A DNA stretch of 64,000 bases, taken from the NCBI GenBank assembly GCA_015478945.1, contig JABUQX010078598.1, positions 30,807-94,806 of the forward strand, given 5' to 3'. Made by a program: the position numbers and the translations under genes. A model generated the notes under the pieces. It saw only the letters and a program-made list of their open reading frames with translations. It was not told the origin of the DNA and did no database searches. This DNA comes from Trachelipus rathkii. Its lineage: Eukaryota > Arthropoda > Malacostraca > Isopoda > Trachelipodidae. Positions 42,056 to 54,030 of this stretch are shown piece after piece; positions within the stretch are counted from its first letter, which is position 1, and each line of letters opens with the position of its first letter.

Positions 42056-42275
42056 TTAATTTTGGCATTTAAATATGAAAAGTTTTATTTGGGTCTCTGT
42101 TACTTCTTTCTCAGTAACCAAATTGTTCAATTCTGAATGATTTTTTATTACAGCTCTTATTGTTTCTAGCTTTGGGACCCGACCAACGTTAATTATGTGA
42201 GCAAAAGCTTTTTCAATAATAAGTGCTTCGCTCTTTGAAAATTTTGGTCTTCCTTCTTTCTTTTGTTTCAAAGTA
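42056..42275 (-). pseudogene. Orphan basic domain fragment (GRPKFSKSEALII...)
   Basis: A 71-codon minus frame that looks coding: KEGRPKFSKSEALIIEKAF, GRVPKLETIRAVI and VTEKEVTETQIKLFIFK. The pattern (a basic start, a helix, a G-K/R-x-P motif, a C-terminal amphipathic helix) resembles the short C-terminal domain found in some large, uncharacterised metazoan proteins of fish and invertebrates, but I cannot name a family. Minus-strand sequence upstream (42,276-42,310) reads EMERIKSLL and then a stop, so the fragment is probably cut from a longer frame. Confidence 0.35.
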
Positions 42276-44098
42276 AAGATTTTATACGTTCCATTTCAGG
42301 GTCTGCAGATGTAGGCAATTCTGTGAACATGTCTATAAACTAACATTGTCCCAATCATTATGATTAAAATTGTCCACGTAATTGGCGTTTGAATCATGTA
42401 GATTTGAGACTTTTTATGAAAAGAATTTCTCTAGAAAATTTTCTCTTCACCCGGAACAATACTTTGGTTAATAGAAGTCAGACCATTTCCTTACTCTTTC
42501 TTTTTCCTTTTGCTTTCCTTCTATAATCTGATGAGCTGTGCTTTAATATTGTTCAAATTGCGACTTCTGCCGTTGAATCCATCTTTTTCCGGAGTTACTC
42601 TACTGCACTTAGTTCTGTTCGTCACATGGACGTAGATTGTTTACTTAATCGGATTTATTTCCCAACATATTTTCATTCCAAACTTCTCATCGTAACTCCA
42701 CAGGTTAACTACAGCCACAGCGTAAGATTACCACCTTTGCTTGTCACAAATACAAAATTTGCGATAGCAGTTAACAGCTTCTCTTAGTTTATCAAATTAA
42801 CGCGATGATTCGATTGAGTAATAGGGCTAATTACGACTTTAGATGTAAACTTTTATTAGAGGCACTTTATTTGCTCCGATGTCGTTATAAAGTCAAATAT
42901 GTGACTTATTCCAAGTTACATACCCCTAAAAAAGACAAACATCCAGGAAACAAGATGTCCCAAAATAAGGTTCACGATTCAATCCTTTAAAATATGGACT
43001 ATAACAGACCGCGGAAAATCGCACAACCTATATTTCTACTTTACCCTAATTAAATACTGATATGAATTCTTCCAAGGTATCATTTTTTGTCACGGAAAAT
43101 TTTGCAAGATGTAAAAAATATTAATTTACATTCTGGATCAAATACCGTCATTGTCAATATGTGACTCAATTGACCAATTAGACCCAAGTGTCTTTACTAA
43201 GAGTAAGCATGAAATAAAGCACTTTCAAAATCTGGGTAATTTTAATTTGTAAAATTGTCCTATTTAACAAACGATGGTTCAATCAAAATCACATATTTTT
43301 TAATTAAATGTTCTGTTACCTAAATGTGTTCCGCGTGATAATGATAACCCCGATGTTTTTTAAACTATCTATAAATACAAAAGAAATACTTTAATAGTGA
43401 GATAGTACATGGTTCGGCACCGTTCAGGTTTTGCACTAAAATTTCAGTATTTTAAAGATATTAAAAGATTTAGAGCGATTATTATACTCAAATTGCAGTT
43501 TTTATTCTTCGAACTTACCTTATATCTTGTGATAATTTTTATTAACACCGTATTATTATTGTTGGACATGCTTGAGTATGTGCTTTTTGTAAAGTATAAA
43601 GTGTAGGAATATGAAGTCGGTATTAAAAGGATTTCTTCAGTTACAGCCACTGCGTTACACCCACATCGGTTACACCCCCTCCTTGATTATGCTCTGCCCG
43701 TGAGTTGGTGGTGACAATTGTAAAAAAAAAAAAAAAAAAAAAAAAAATTACGTGTCGGTCTACGCTAGTCGAACTGTAATACGGTAGTGACTTGATCGGT
43801 AAAAAAAATTTTGTGCCCAACTCCAACCAAAAAAAGTTTGTTTTTTTTTTTAATTTTTTTGAAGAAATTCTAGCGCAAGTGGCTCCTAAAGGTGCACCCA
43901 TAGATACGGCCATAGAAACTTTGTCTCCTAATATTAAAAATGGATCATTAACATTTAACAACATAATAATTAAATGATACAAATAAATAATAGATATAAT
44001 AATAATAATAAATTATAAGAATGATAATGCAATAATAAAAAAAAAAAAAAAAATAATAATAATTTAATACATGAATAGTAAAATTATAATACTAATAA
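42276..44098. other. AT-rich stretch with an A27 run
   Basis: No recognisable gene. A pure A run lies at 43,721-43,747 after a moderate-GC segment. The plus frame 43792-43977 and minus frame 43641-43982 overlap each other and were not recognised. Confidence 0.4.
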
Positions 44099-44368
44099 CT
44101 AATCAAAAACAATAATTAATAATATAAAAATAATGCAAATGAAACTGAAGGATACTTTCAAATAATTACGTTGCATCGAAAGAAACAAAACAAAAAAGTC
44201 TGTGTGACATGAAATATTATCTTGAAAAATATTCGTTCTCCCACTGCCAATATAAAAAAAAAACTCCTTCAGTTGGCAGAGAAATTGAGGGGATGAGAGA
44301 AATTTCAACCCATCTATATCCTTGCCATCGAGAACTCCCCTAACAAGGGAAGATTCAGTAACAAACAA
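44099..44368 (-). other. Unrecognised open frame, possible element fragment
   Basis: An 89-codon minus frame with a protein-like stretch (SLVRGVLDGKDIDGLKFLSS) that degrades into hydrophobic residues toward its end. It may be a worn exon or transposon fragment. No family assigned. Confidence 0.2.
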
Positions 44369-45059
44369 ACAACCAAAGATGATATATGCATTATTGTTTG
44401 AAAATACTTTAAACTACATTTCCGAGATTTATTTATTGGCTGAACCGGTAGAGGTAACAGAATGAGAAATAGAAACCATGTCAAATACATATGTGTGTGA
44501 GAGTTTTTATACTAGTACAGGAAACCTCCCTGCACATGACATTTCGTATTCTCGAACTATCATATATCTCACCTGCCTTTGCAATTGATGAGACTGCGCT
44601 TTACGACGAATACGCGTTCGTTAAAAGTATGTGAGCTCAGACATGTTTGCAAATTGGAATTCGATGAAAACATCTGTTAATTCTTGGGTTCTAAATCTTT
44701 TCGCACTTTCAAGCTAATAATGTGCCATATTCAAATATTCTTATCAAAAATTGGCTTAGAACTTTCTCTTTGCTTTTCCAGAAAACTTAATGCTTCCAAA
44801 CGCGAGATGACGTCTGCGTATCTCTGCCCATCAACAACCTCTGATATGTGGAGGTGACCACAGTGTCATAACGATAGACCAACACTCAACTAGCGCGACT
44901 GTGAAAACTAGAGCAGTGAATCAGATGTACGCACCTCATCGCAGTATTGTAAGTGAGTCTAAGTACAATATAACGCCAATCAGTTTTAATATGATTACCA
45001 CTACTAGCAGTAGTTGTATCCAGCAAAAAAAAAGATTTTTTTTTGTGTTATAAAATTAT
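44369..45059. other. No gene recognised
   Basis: Moderately AT-rich, mixed sequence. Both strands were scanned and no domain, RNA gene or repeat could be supported. Confidence 0.4.
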
Positions 45060-45700
45060 GTTTTTTTTTTATTGTTTTGTATTCAGTTTTTTACTGCAGA
45101 TTCCGAAATCACTATATTGTTTAGTGCGCTTTCTCTAGGCATCGACCGTTTTTTGTGTTACGGCGGCAGGAGATATTTATTGGCATTCTTCTACTTACAA
45201 TTTTCGTATTGTGGTTAAATACTTCCTGCCATATTGTACACAATAAGAACTGAGTGTACGGAATGCTTAGGAGAAAATGGTAAAAACTCATCATTTGGAA
45301 GACTGCATAGAATAACTGATATGAACAAACAACATAAAAATTCAGACTTTTTTTTTTTTTATTTTATTTTTTTTTTTTTTTGTAGAGGTTAACACCATAC
45401 CAAAATTGAAGCCACAAAAATACTTCCTGCCGTTCGTAACACAAAAACGGTCATTGCTAGAGAAGTATTTAAAAACATATTTGGAATCTGCATTAAAAAA
45501 CTGAATGAAAACAATTAAAAAATCAGAAGAAGAAACAGAAAAAAAATATTTTTGTAACGGTAACACCACACAAAATGAGATGCCAATAAATACTTCCTCC
45601 GTAACACAAAAACAGTCGATGCCAGAGAAAACTAAAAACATATTTTGGGAATCTACATAAAAAAAACGGAATATAAAAACAAAGAAAATCAGAACAAACC
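45060..45700. repeat. Small repeat family: two direct copies and one inverted copy
   Basis: Units at about 45,386-45,525 and 45,555-45,690 share AAATACTTCCTGCCG, CGTAACACAAAAACGGTC, AAAAACATATTTTGGGAATC and AAAATCAGAA words in the same order. The segment 45,070-45,225 carries the same words on the opposite strand (ACCGTTTTTTGTGTTACGGC). Minus-strand frames through the direct copies repeat the peptide DRFCVT but do not form a recognisable protein. Confidence 0.7.
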
Positions 45701-46485
45701 ATTTTTTGTATTACATAAGTGTTATTACGTGATTTCAAAAGTTTTACAGAATCGTGACGAAGTGCAAATTGACACTCTAAAGAAGAATAACATTCACTCT
45801 GTGAGAAATATTATTGCATACTTTACATTGCCCTTACATTGTTCTAATCATTAATATATATATATAATATATATTAATATATAACGTCGTCGACAAGCGC
45901 GCTAATAATCCGAGTAGAGAACTAACTAGCATACGAATCACGAGCTACTTACTAGATCGTGAACCGATGCACTCCATCAGCGACGCGTCCACATCTAGAT
46001 ATATAAATATATAATATATATATACGCATATATATTATATATATAACAAAACTTTTTGGGCTGAACTAGAACTTCGCCCTGTAGCGTCCGTCTAGTTATC
46101 AGCGACATGTGGTCATCAACACATGAGGCTGTCGTATGCTATGCTTCGAGTCTCGCTGCTCGCGCTACCTACAGCATGCTGCATATACGCACGCGCGGCC
46201 TTTTAATTAGCTCTTGTCCTTTCTCTTCTTCCAGATTAAGTCTTACTCTTCCTTTCTCTTCTTGACTCCCCATGGCTGCCCGGCTATACTTCTCTCTTCC
46301 TTTCCTGTTTCTTCCAAAACTTTATCCTTTGAGAAGTAGTAAGGTTTTTTAGTACCCCACTCCCACTCTGTTCTAAGACTCATAAATTATGTTTTACCAT
46401 TACTATCCACATCGCTGCCTCCACATACTTGACATTCTTAAATTTTTCCTTGGGGACAAGACTCCATACCCTAGGATGTAATCTT
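45701..46485. other. No gene recognised
   Basis: Contains short TA runs (45,855-45,880, 46,000-46,045) and a moderate-GC stretch without coding pattern. Confidence 0.4.
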
Positions 46486-47481
46486 TCATTTATATTCTGT
46501 CTTCCCTGTACATCTGAGGTGGAGAGCGTCTGATGTGAAGTCTTTGTATACTTTTGAATTTATGATGGCTTTAAATACTTTAAGAGATATATGTTGCTTA
46601 AACTGTGTGTAGTGGGAATCTTTTTTCTCATGTTTTGCTTTGTTAAAGAAACTCAAAAGAATTCTCCCCACCCGGATAAAGATGATTCATCCATGGCGGT
46701 TATAATGCTTTTTTAAATGATCCAATTATGTTGCACTGATTTGCCTTTTCATCCTGGGAATATCACCAACATGGTCCTTAATTGCTTTGCTATAAAAATT
46801 AGCAAAAACAATTATCTTTTCCTCTATAAGGGCACATTTCTTCTCATTCCTTGCTCCTAGCCCTTCACCTTTAGATAACAGGGTCAATGCCCTCTTCATT
46901 CGCCGCTTACTGACTTGATTTTGGCATTCTTGCATCTCATTTCTAATTTCTCCATAGGGAAACCTTTCCTTTACCTTATTGTAAGCCTTTGAATCCCCAT
47001 CAGTCACCATAGTTGTATACAACAGATTGCCATTTCTCGACTTTTCCCATATAATTTTAGCAATCTCTGGCTCCATACTTATTGAAATGAATTCAGCAGA
47101 GAAGTTTTTGTTACCTTCACCCATATTCTTATTCTCCCTTTCCCATTTATTGAAATCACTTTTATTCATCTTTTATTTAACGCACACATTTGGCAAAAGT
47201 TGCAGAGAACATGGAAATCAACTATTAAGTTGGTTTCCATGTCCACTACAAAACCAATAGCAATTGTTGAATGATGACCTAGAGTTTTCCAAGAACCATC
47301 AAAACACAATCTTAACCCTTCCAAAACCAAGCACACACTCAGGGAAATACTTCTCATAATACCTCTGCACAATAATTCTACATATATCTAAAGTTACCTT
47401 TCCTTCCCTCTCAATTTCCTTATATAATAACCTAATTGCACTCATTGTTTTACGTTTGGAGGGTACTGGCACATTAAACAC
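46486..47481 (-). pseudogene. Mutator-like (MULE) transposase relic
   Basis: Four minus-strand frames in series match the metazoan Mutator-like transposase domain. 47,299-47,481 gives an N-terminal helical part. 47,166-47,372 carries LCFDGSWKTLGHHSTIAIGF, with the first catalytic Asp at 47,298-47,300, and then FHVLCNFCQMC. 46,726-47,169 carries LLYTTMVTDGDSKAYNKVKE, with the second Asp near 46,999-47,001, then ECQNQVSKRRMKRAL (NHVQKRMG in the family) and FYSKAIKDHVGDI. 46,486-46,671 carries a C-terminal part. Two frames overlap by ATGA at 47,166-47,169, so a single indel separates them. The long open stretches suggest a young copy or sequencing indels. No terminal inverted repeats were located. 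Confidence 0.8.
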
Positions 47482-48090
47482 TGTAAAGCAATTAGCTAAT
47501 CCATCCTTTCAGCAAATATTTTCTCTCAGATAGGAATTAGGCAACTCCGGTTTCGAAACAGAATTTTTTCAAAATCCAGCCTGAACCGAATAAAATTTCA
47601 AATTGCAGCCGGAATTCCGTATACATTCCCTATATATAATATATATATATTATATACTATACCTATATATATATATATATATAATATACTTAAATATATA
47701 TAAAGTAGAAACTATAATATTATATATATATATATATAATATATAAATATATAATTATATAAATTACTTACATTCCTTTATATAATATATATATAATATA
47801 ATTATATATTATTATATATTACTGGGAACCACAGTTCTGACACCTTTTTATAAGGTGTTTATCATTCATTTTGGAAATTAAAAGAGTTTTCTTATGCTGT
47901 AAAAAAATATAAAAATAACAATATAGTGCAAAATACTTTCACTGTATTTAAGGCATTCCCAGTACGGATAGGCGGTACCACTAACTTGTTGATGAGTAGC
48001 AATCATCAATTCTTAAATATTATATATTTAAAACTGAATAATAAATGAATGAAAGCACTGTATGGAATTGCGGGGGTTTTAATTGATACT
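47482..48090. other. TA-rich spacer
   Basis: TA arrays at about 47,635-47,820, otherwise AT-rich, no gene recognised. Confidence 0.6.
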
Positions 48091-48208
48091 AATTAGGTCA
48101 TTGTTTTATTTTTTGTTTTTCATTAATTATTGTAATATTTGAGTAATTATTCTGTTCTGTTTCCTTACATATAAATATCAGGTTTAAAAGTATTGCCCTG
48201 CCAATATA
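48091..48208. repeat. Left copy of a ~118-bp duplication flanking the LTR element
   Basis: AATTAGGTCATTGTTTTATT through TATTGCCCTGCCAATATA recurs in the same orientation at 57,576-57,694, with only small differences. Both copies are separated from the LTR by TA arrays. Confidence 0.85.
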
Positions 48209-48209
48209 C

Positions 48210-48242
<33 letters not shown>

Positions 48243-48329
48243 ATAAATAAAAATATTATACCTATATAATATACATATATATATATAATATCATATATAT
48301 ATATATATATAATAATATATATAATATAT

Positions 48330-49360
48330 TGTCACAAGATGGGTATTCCCACTCAATAACAGGGAGTGACAATTCACCGAGTTCGTTTTAAATTAAACAA
48401 TACAAACAAAATAGAATAAAACTGATATAAACTGTCTAGGGTATGATTCACAATGTAGTTTTCCACTTTCTCAAATACGAAGCGTAGCGAAATCTACGAA
48501 GTCTTCTGATTCCAAAATTATTCCTGAGTCGCAGGATGGACTCCTCAAATATCAATGATCAATTACTTTCAGTAAGTAAATTCCTTCCAATAAATAATGG
48601 TTCCTTAATCCAGATGAAAGTCGTTCTCAAGTTACTAGACTCTCCTCAACAAGTAAGGAGTTCAATAAGTCTCTCGAAGTTGCTAATACACTTTCCTTCA
48701 AAATGTTCTCTAATAAATCTCTCTTTGCTATTTCTAATTCTCTTACCAAATTTTCTTCTGATTATTACTAGACGTTTTCTTTAATCCTTGCCCAGAGATA
48801 CATATTCTTTAGTAATTCTTCTAAAGTTCAATGAATAAATTATCAAATCTTCAATCCTGACTCACTTCCTTAGTAGTGCCATGTAACGAAATTAGAACTT
48901 TCATATGATAAATATCACAAAAAATAGAAGAAGAAAGTCTTTCACAATACTGTAATATTCAAGTTACCGATTGAGATTCTAAATAAAACATCGATAGAAG
49001 CCAATTATGGAACCCAACATAAAACCAATTATATTATCGAGACTGGAACCAGGTACATGACTATTTTATTTCCAATTTAACTTTTCCGTATCCAAAGATG
49101 CAGAGGTAGAGTTATTTTCATGAATCTTTTTTCCCATAGACAATTTATTTTTCTAAATAAAAATTGTTCTTAAAAATATTTTAAAATTAAACTTAATTTA
49201 ATTCGCTCAAATAAATTTACACTATATAAATCTATCACTAATTACTGCAAAATAAATATCTTCTTTCAATCCTCTTCAAATATAAATAATAAATTCTTTT
49301 CCGCATTTGACTGTAAGCTCATATTTTATTCTTCCCATATTCTCTGAATGGGCCATAACA
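48330..49360 (-). repeat. 3' LTR
   Basis: In minus sense it begins TGTTATGGCC and ends CTTGTGACA, so it has the canonical TG...CA ends. It aligns along its length with 56,527-57,529 (for example GAAGTCTTCTGATTCCAAAA and CAATTACTTTCAGTAAGTAA on the plus strand). The two copies differ mainly by small indels. Next to its inner edge the minus strand reads TTATGGGGGCGTG, a plausible polypurine tract (plus 49,361-49,373). Confidence 0.92.
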
Positions 49361-49415
49361 CACGCCCCCATAAGAAAGAAACAGGGCTTTCTTTATATTG
49401 GCACCAATAGTATTC

Positions 49416-49990
49416 TCATGCCCCGATCCTGGTTAGATAATCTGCGGCGGTATTTTTCATACCTTTAATCGATTCCAGCCTGAACTTGTATTTCTGCAGA
49501 ACAAAATGCACACTCACCATCTTTCTCGCATTGACATACTTAAGTTTTCTGCAATGTAGATCAGTGGCTGATGGTCCGTCTGCAGGACAAACTCCTTACC
49601 CATATTAACATAATTATTTTCGAACTTACGCACACAAATATTATGCCGAAGCCCCTCTTTTTCTTAAAGATAGGAAAAAAAAGCTTATCTTCCCTGATAG
49701 AAACGTCTTACTATGCATTATGCCTATAAGGGAAAACAGTATCCCGTCCTCGAACTCCCTGCAGGCAGTACTGCCAACTAAAGGCACATATCGCCGCATC
49801 TGTTTGTAGCACAACGAAACTTGGTTGAGGTTTGGAAATTCGTAGAAATGGGTTGCAGATCACATATTTTTCAATGCTACGAACGCCTTCTTTGGGCTAG
49901 TTATGCCATACTCTTTATATCGGTGCTTTATTTCTTGTCAAGGGTCAGTTAACGGAGCAGCTCATTGTGGAAAAATTGGGATAAAAAATT
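49416..49990 (-). pseudogene. RNase H domain, end of pol
   Basis: Minus-strand reading gives FVLQTDAA, with the first catalytic Asp near 49,798-49,800, then VLQTDHQPLIYIAEN near 49,550-49,600, LQKYKFRLESIKG near 49,460-49,500 and a NTAADYLTRIGA end with a TGA stop at 49,416. These are the standard C-terminal blocks of the Ty3/gypsy RNase H. Frameshifts occur between blocks. The stop lies only 55 bp from the 3' LTR, which leaves no room for an integrase or envelope after RNase H. Confidence 0.85.
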
Positions 49991-50715
49991 CCTGGCTACA
50001 ACCCTGTCTCAGTCCCAGGAATGATACGACCCCTTTCTTGGACTGTGCTTTGGCCTCTCTGCGTCTTGATCTTTTTATTATATTATCGATCTACTGTAGG
50101 ACCGACGACCCTATCGGATAGCATTAAATGGCCGGAGGAAACCTAGGTCCTCTAACGGAAATCTACACATTTTGACGGTCTGAGAGTTGCGCAACCGTAG
50201 CAAGTCTATTACACCACAATTCCTAATCTAATTACGTGGTCGATCCCAGGTTTCTCGCATTAACGATATCGTGTTCGTCCCAAATAACTAATCTGTTCTT
50301 CTACCCTGATATTTCCTCACGACCCCTAACCAGAAGTCGCGCGCCTGCGTTTAACCGCACCCAAACGGCATCCTAAGGAACTTCAATAAATGCGTCTGGC
50401 GTTACATAAAAGCTGTTTTATAGTACGTCTCCCTTAACTTACTGGACTCTGCCAGATACCTTTACAGGTCATCTTTGGAAAAGTATTTTCTCTCTCACCG
50501 AACTTGTGAAGATCTCTTCTGTCACGGCCATCGGTTTCAGGGCCCGACATCGTGCCTGGGTTAACTTCCGATAAATCCTGCAACTAAACCACGATTGGAT
50601 CCACGTCCTTTCTTTTTAACCATCGACTCATGGGTGGTATGTCGTAGGGGATATCAGACTTCTATACTTCCCATTTTCCAGATCTCACTGACCTCTTTTT
50701 GAGTGTTTCTCTCAG
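49991..50715 (-). pseudogene. Reverse transcriptase, second (LTR-proximal) copy
   Basis: Blocks recognisable across frames on the minus strand: MVKKK followed by a YRKL-like region near 50,590-50,630, a KDDL...YLAE block (FSKLDLSKGYWQ in the family) near 50,450-50,480, KTAFM near 50,410, MPFG at 50,361-50,372 followed by VNAGA, an ILVIWDEH-type stretch at 50,275-50,300 where the YxDD box should be but is damaged, and FLGL...F near 50,000-50,030 (FLGLTGFYR in the family). It joins directly to the duplicated integrase segment at 50,719. Homologous to 51,636-52,640. Confidence 0.75.
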
Positions 50716-50718
50716 CGC

Positions 50719-51635
50719 ATACGTCTTCTGACAAATGTCGCACGAATGACAGAATCGGGATACATCCCTCGTTCATCCCAGGCCAAAGTAGAACTTGAAG
50801 TACCTTACTATGTCTTTTTGATCCGAAGGATGTTCCCCCATATGCTATCGTGGCCATAATCATTTACATTCCGTTAATTTCTTTGGTACAACACTTGCTC
50901 GCTCGGACCTTCCTTTTATCTTGTTTACACCTGGTACAAGATTCCTTTCTTTACGTCGTAATACGATCGTCTTTCTTCTTTACCTTCCATCTCACTCAAG
51001 ACCCTACATCTGTTCAAAGTCTCATCATCTCGCTGAAATTCAATGAACTTTTCGCGAGTGATTTTGTCATCACTTGCTTGTTGGGCGTTTTCTGGCGTAA
51101 TTGGCCTTTCATTGTGCGAACTCGCGCGCGATACATCCACTTGGTCGACGGAATGTTCTAATACATCGTTGAACTGTGTAGTTTCTTCCGACCGTGAGTT
51201 TATCGATTCGCCAGCGCATGACACTATCGCTTGACTGTCAAGATGCTCCGTCGTGTCACCATGAGCTTCAGCTCCTTTCCCCCCAGAGAACTGTTCGCTG
51301 CCCTCGCGCGCGATACCATCTCCTTATGTGCAGGATCCTCTGCATTCCTCGCTCCTGGAATATTCCCTATTATCAAGTCATATATGGCATCGTCCAGGGC
51401 TATGGCTTCCACACGACCTGTATAATATGGCGTAACGATGTCGATCATAACAACAGGTGCATCTCTGATCGTGTTGTCGATCATTAATATCTGTTTCCTC
51501 TTCCCAGTTCTCTGGTCTGCCGTTGTATATTTCTTTTTAACAATGACTGAGTCACAGCCGGTGTCCCTCAATACATTCGCTGCCATACCATTAATCTTTC
51601 CGTCATCAACGGGCATCATTGAATTCAATATATGG
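50719..51635 (-). pseudogene. Duplicated protease plus integrase zinc-domain segment
   Basis: Nearly identical to 54,027-54,939. Over about 51,300-51,625 I see essentially one mismatch. Toward 50,720-51,000 small indels accumulate (for example CCTTCCTTTTATC against CCTTCTTTATC). It carries the DTG of the protease, the linker and a frameshifted zinc domain up to the CQKT region, then stops abruptly and passes into the start of RT, so the integrase core and C-terminal domain (about 1.4 kb) are absent here. Its other end joins a broken RT frame right after GAATTCA. It is a partial, deletion-bearing duplicate. Confidence 0.88.
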
Positions 51636-52640
51636 AAACGAGTGGGTATCAGCAAAAGGCGTATTGTTGAAAAATTGATGCTACCATTCCTGTAAAACCC
51701 TGTCAGTCCCAGGAATGATCTGACCCCTTTCTTGGTGCGTGGCCTCTCTGCGTCTCTGATCTTTTTTATATTATCGTCTTGTAGACCGACGACCCCTTCG
51801 GTCAGCTTATGGCCGAGAAACTCTAGGTCCTTAACGGCTATCTCACATTTTGACGGTCTGAGAGTTGCGCCAACGTACGCCAGTCTATTCAACAATTCCC
51901 TAATTTCTATTACGTGTCTCCAGGTTATTCTTATGACGATTATGTCGATCCCAAAACCACAAATACCTCATCTCAGGTTAACAAATCCCTTCCAATCAAA
52001 CCAACATGAGATAACCTGTATCACCTACACGAACACCCCTAAACCCCACCGAGCACGTAGCACAAACTCGACAATAATTAACAGAAACCCAACACCGCAG
52101 ACAAAACCCACACCAAATACACTAACGGAAACTCATCGATACTCGCATCGTCATAGCACCCTACACACAAAACGCCTAGGTATCATCACTACAGACGTTA
52201 CACGTCTACCACATCTAACACAAACACTATACATCACTCGTGGACACTTCTGCCCAGACACAACACCTTTACTAGAGAGTCCAATCTACCCTAGTGACAA
52301 GATACTAATCCATATCCTCACCGCAACATACATTGTGCAAATACTACATCATCGATGTCAACCCAACGGCCACAATCCGGTAATCACGAGGCAACCCAAC
52401 CCATACAGAAAACCAACCGAGACTCGCCCTCGTATATCCAACTACCAGATAATACTGCACCAACACACAGACATATGGAATCCAGTCCACTTCTTTCCTA
52501 TATCAAACCACACAATCGCACTCCACATCGACAAGTATCGTAGGAGGCAGCAACTCAGACTCTCTATATCCACTCCATTAATTCCACTACGACATGCTCA
52601 CTAGGACCTCTTTTTTGAAGTGTTTCTCTCAGCGCATTAC
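51636..52640 (-). pseudogene. Reverse transcriptase, first copy, heavily altered
   Basis: The part at 51,700-51,895 is clear on the minus strand: LNRLAYVGATLRPSKCE, FLGHKLTEGV and RSFLGLTGFYR, the thumb/connection end of a Ty3/gypsy RT. From 51,950 to 52,600 the plus strand is strikingly rich in A and C, so the coding strand is rich in G and T. Only scattered RT words survive there (a YRKE word, a VDW word, an EFV...RWGL stretch where MPFGL belongs). Its upstream edge (52,613-52,635) matches the start of the second RT copy at 50,690-50,718. The 290-codon plus-strand frame 51732-52604 is an antisense by-product of the A/C-rich composition. Confidence 0.7.
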
Positions 52641-53130
52641 GGTATGGAGTACGGGCTTACTCCATAATAATAGGGACTTGACGACAGTTCAAATTTCCAT
52701 TTCGTCGCTATAGCAACACATCGATACCCATTATTTTCACATAACCAACAAACACATGCACCACCACAAACCACACACACACAACCACACTACCCAATAG
52801 GCCTAGTCAACACAAACGGCTACCACTAACTTGTTCCGGACCACTGCACATATATAATATTCTTATTTCTGACCATCTTTAACCTCTCTCGATACGAACA
52901 ATTAATAGCCCTATATCTACGGAATGCTCCTCTGTGACCACTCTTCCCATTAGGCGTGCCCAGCCCAAAAAACAACCTATAGCAACGCCATAATCGACGT
53001 TCCTCCCTAGATCGATCTCTTCCTTCTCACCTACTTTACGAAATCTTGCCACCACACCTACGCCACCGCGATGCCCTGTAGGTACTACACCAAGGCCAGT
53101 AATCTCCTTACATTCCATCTTACTGTGTCA
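52641..53130 (-). other. Integrase-RT spacer
   Basis: Sequence between the integrase C-terminal domain and RT. A 79-codon minus frame (52879-53118) is open but shows no domain. Part of it (52,740-52,810) is CA-rich on the plus strand. Confidence 0.5.
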
Positions 53131-54030
53131 TACTACTTTAACAGGGTTCGCATGATACGATCTGATTCTTTCTCATTCGACCTCTCAACTATAGTTCGTT
53201 TTTCCCAATTCGTACCGACGACCGTAAGGACCCTTCCACCTGCATCAGTTCAGTTTCATTACTTTCAGTGGGCAGTAATATTAATACGGAAATCGCGCTA
53301 TTTCGAATTTTCTTTCCTTAGCGCTCCTATCGTAGTAGTGTTTGTAGCGATTCTGGGCCTTTTCTAATTCTGACGATGCTATCTTTAAAGTCTCCTCCAA
53401 TTTTTCCCTTAACTTGAATACATAGTGATAACTGTTCGTCACCTCATCTGGCTGCCGTTCATTAACCCAAATTTCTTTCATTATCTGCATGGGTCCTCTC
53501 ACGGTTCTCCCATACACAACAATTCGAAAGGCGAAAACCCGGTGCTTTCTTGCGGCACCTCACGATAGGCGAATAATAAAGGATTTATGAATTTATTCCA
53601 CCTTCTAGGTTGTTCACTACAGAGCCTTTTCAACATCTTTTTCATCGTTCCGTTGAACTTTTCAACCAGGCCGTTACATATAGGGTGATATGGACTCGTG
53701 CTTAGCTGCTTCACATTTAATAACCTGGACACCTCCTTCATGCACCTCGATACAAACTGTGTCCCCAAGTCAGTCAGTATTTCATCTGGTATCCCAATTC
53801 TAGAGTACAAGTCCACCAGGGCTTCCGCAACCGTCTCTGTATCAATATTCTTTAATGGTACCGCTTCAGGGTACCTCGTCGCATAATCAACAAGAGTGAG
53901 AATATACCTATGTCCGTCCTGAGAAGAGCACAATTGGACCTACAAGATCTACCGCCACCCTTTTAAACGGGGTCCCTATAAGTGGAACTTTCGTCAATGG
54001 CGTTTTTACCACCTTTCCTTTCGGCACCGT
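53131..54030 (-). pseudogene. Integrase core (DD35E) and C-terminal GPY/F domain
   Basis: The first catalytic Asp lies in VAVDLVGPI (near 53,947-53,949). The frame then shifts, and the frame 53499-53933 carries LTDLGTQF with the second Asp (residue 55) and NGLVEKFNG with the Glu (residue 91), exactly 35 residues apart. SPFELL then shifts into YGRTVRGPMQIMKEIW (53,281-53,517), the standard end of a Ty3/gypsy integrase core, followed by a helical, charged stretch. WKGPY at 53,224-53,238 marks a GPY/F domain, reached through another frameshift. All catalytic residues are present, and the damage consists of single-base indels. Confidence 0.92.

Noticed and set aside
49361..49416. Envelope gene of an errantivirus-like element
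   Set aside because: Only 55 bp separate the RNase H stop from the 3' LTR, so there is no room for one.
51732..52604. 290-codon plus-strand open frame, among the longest in the window
   Set aside because: It is antisense to the RT region, changes from clear antisense RT to a Thr/Pro/His/Asn-rich string exactly where composition becomes A+C-rich, and has no domain.
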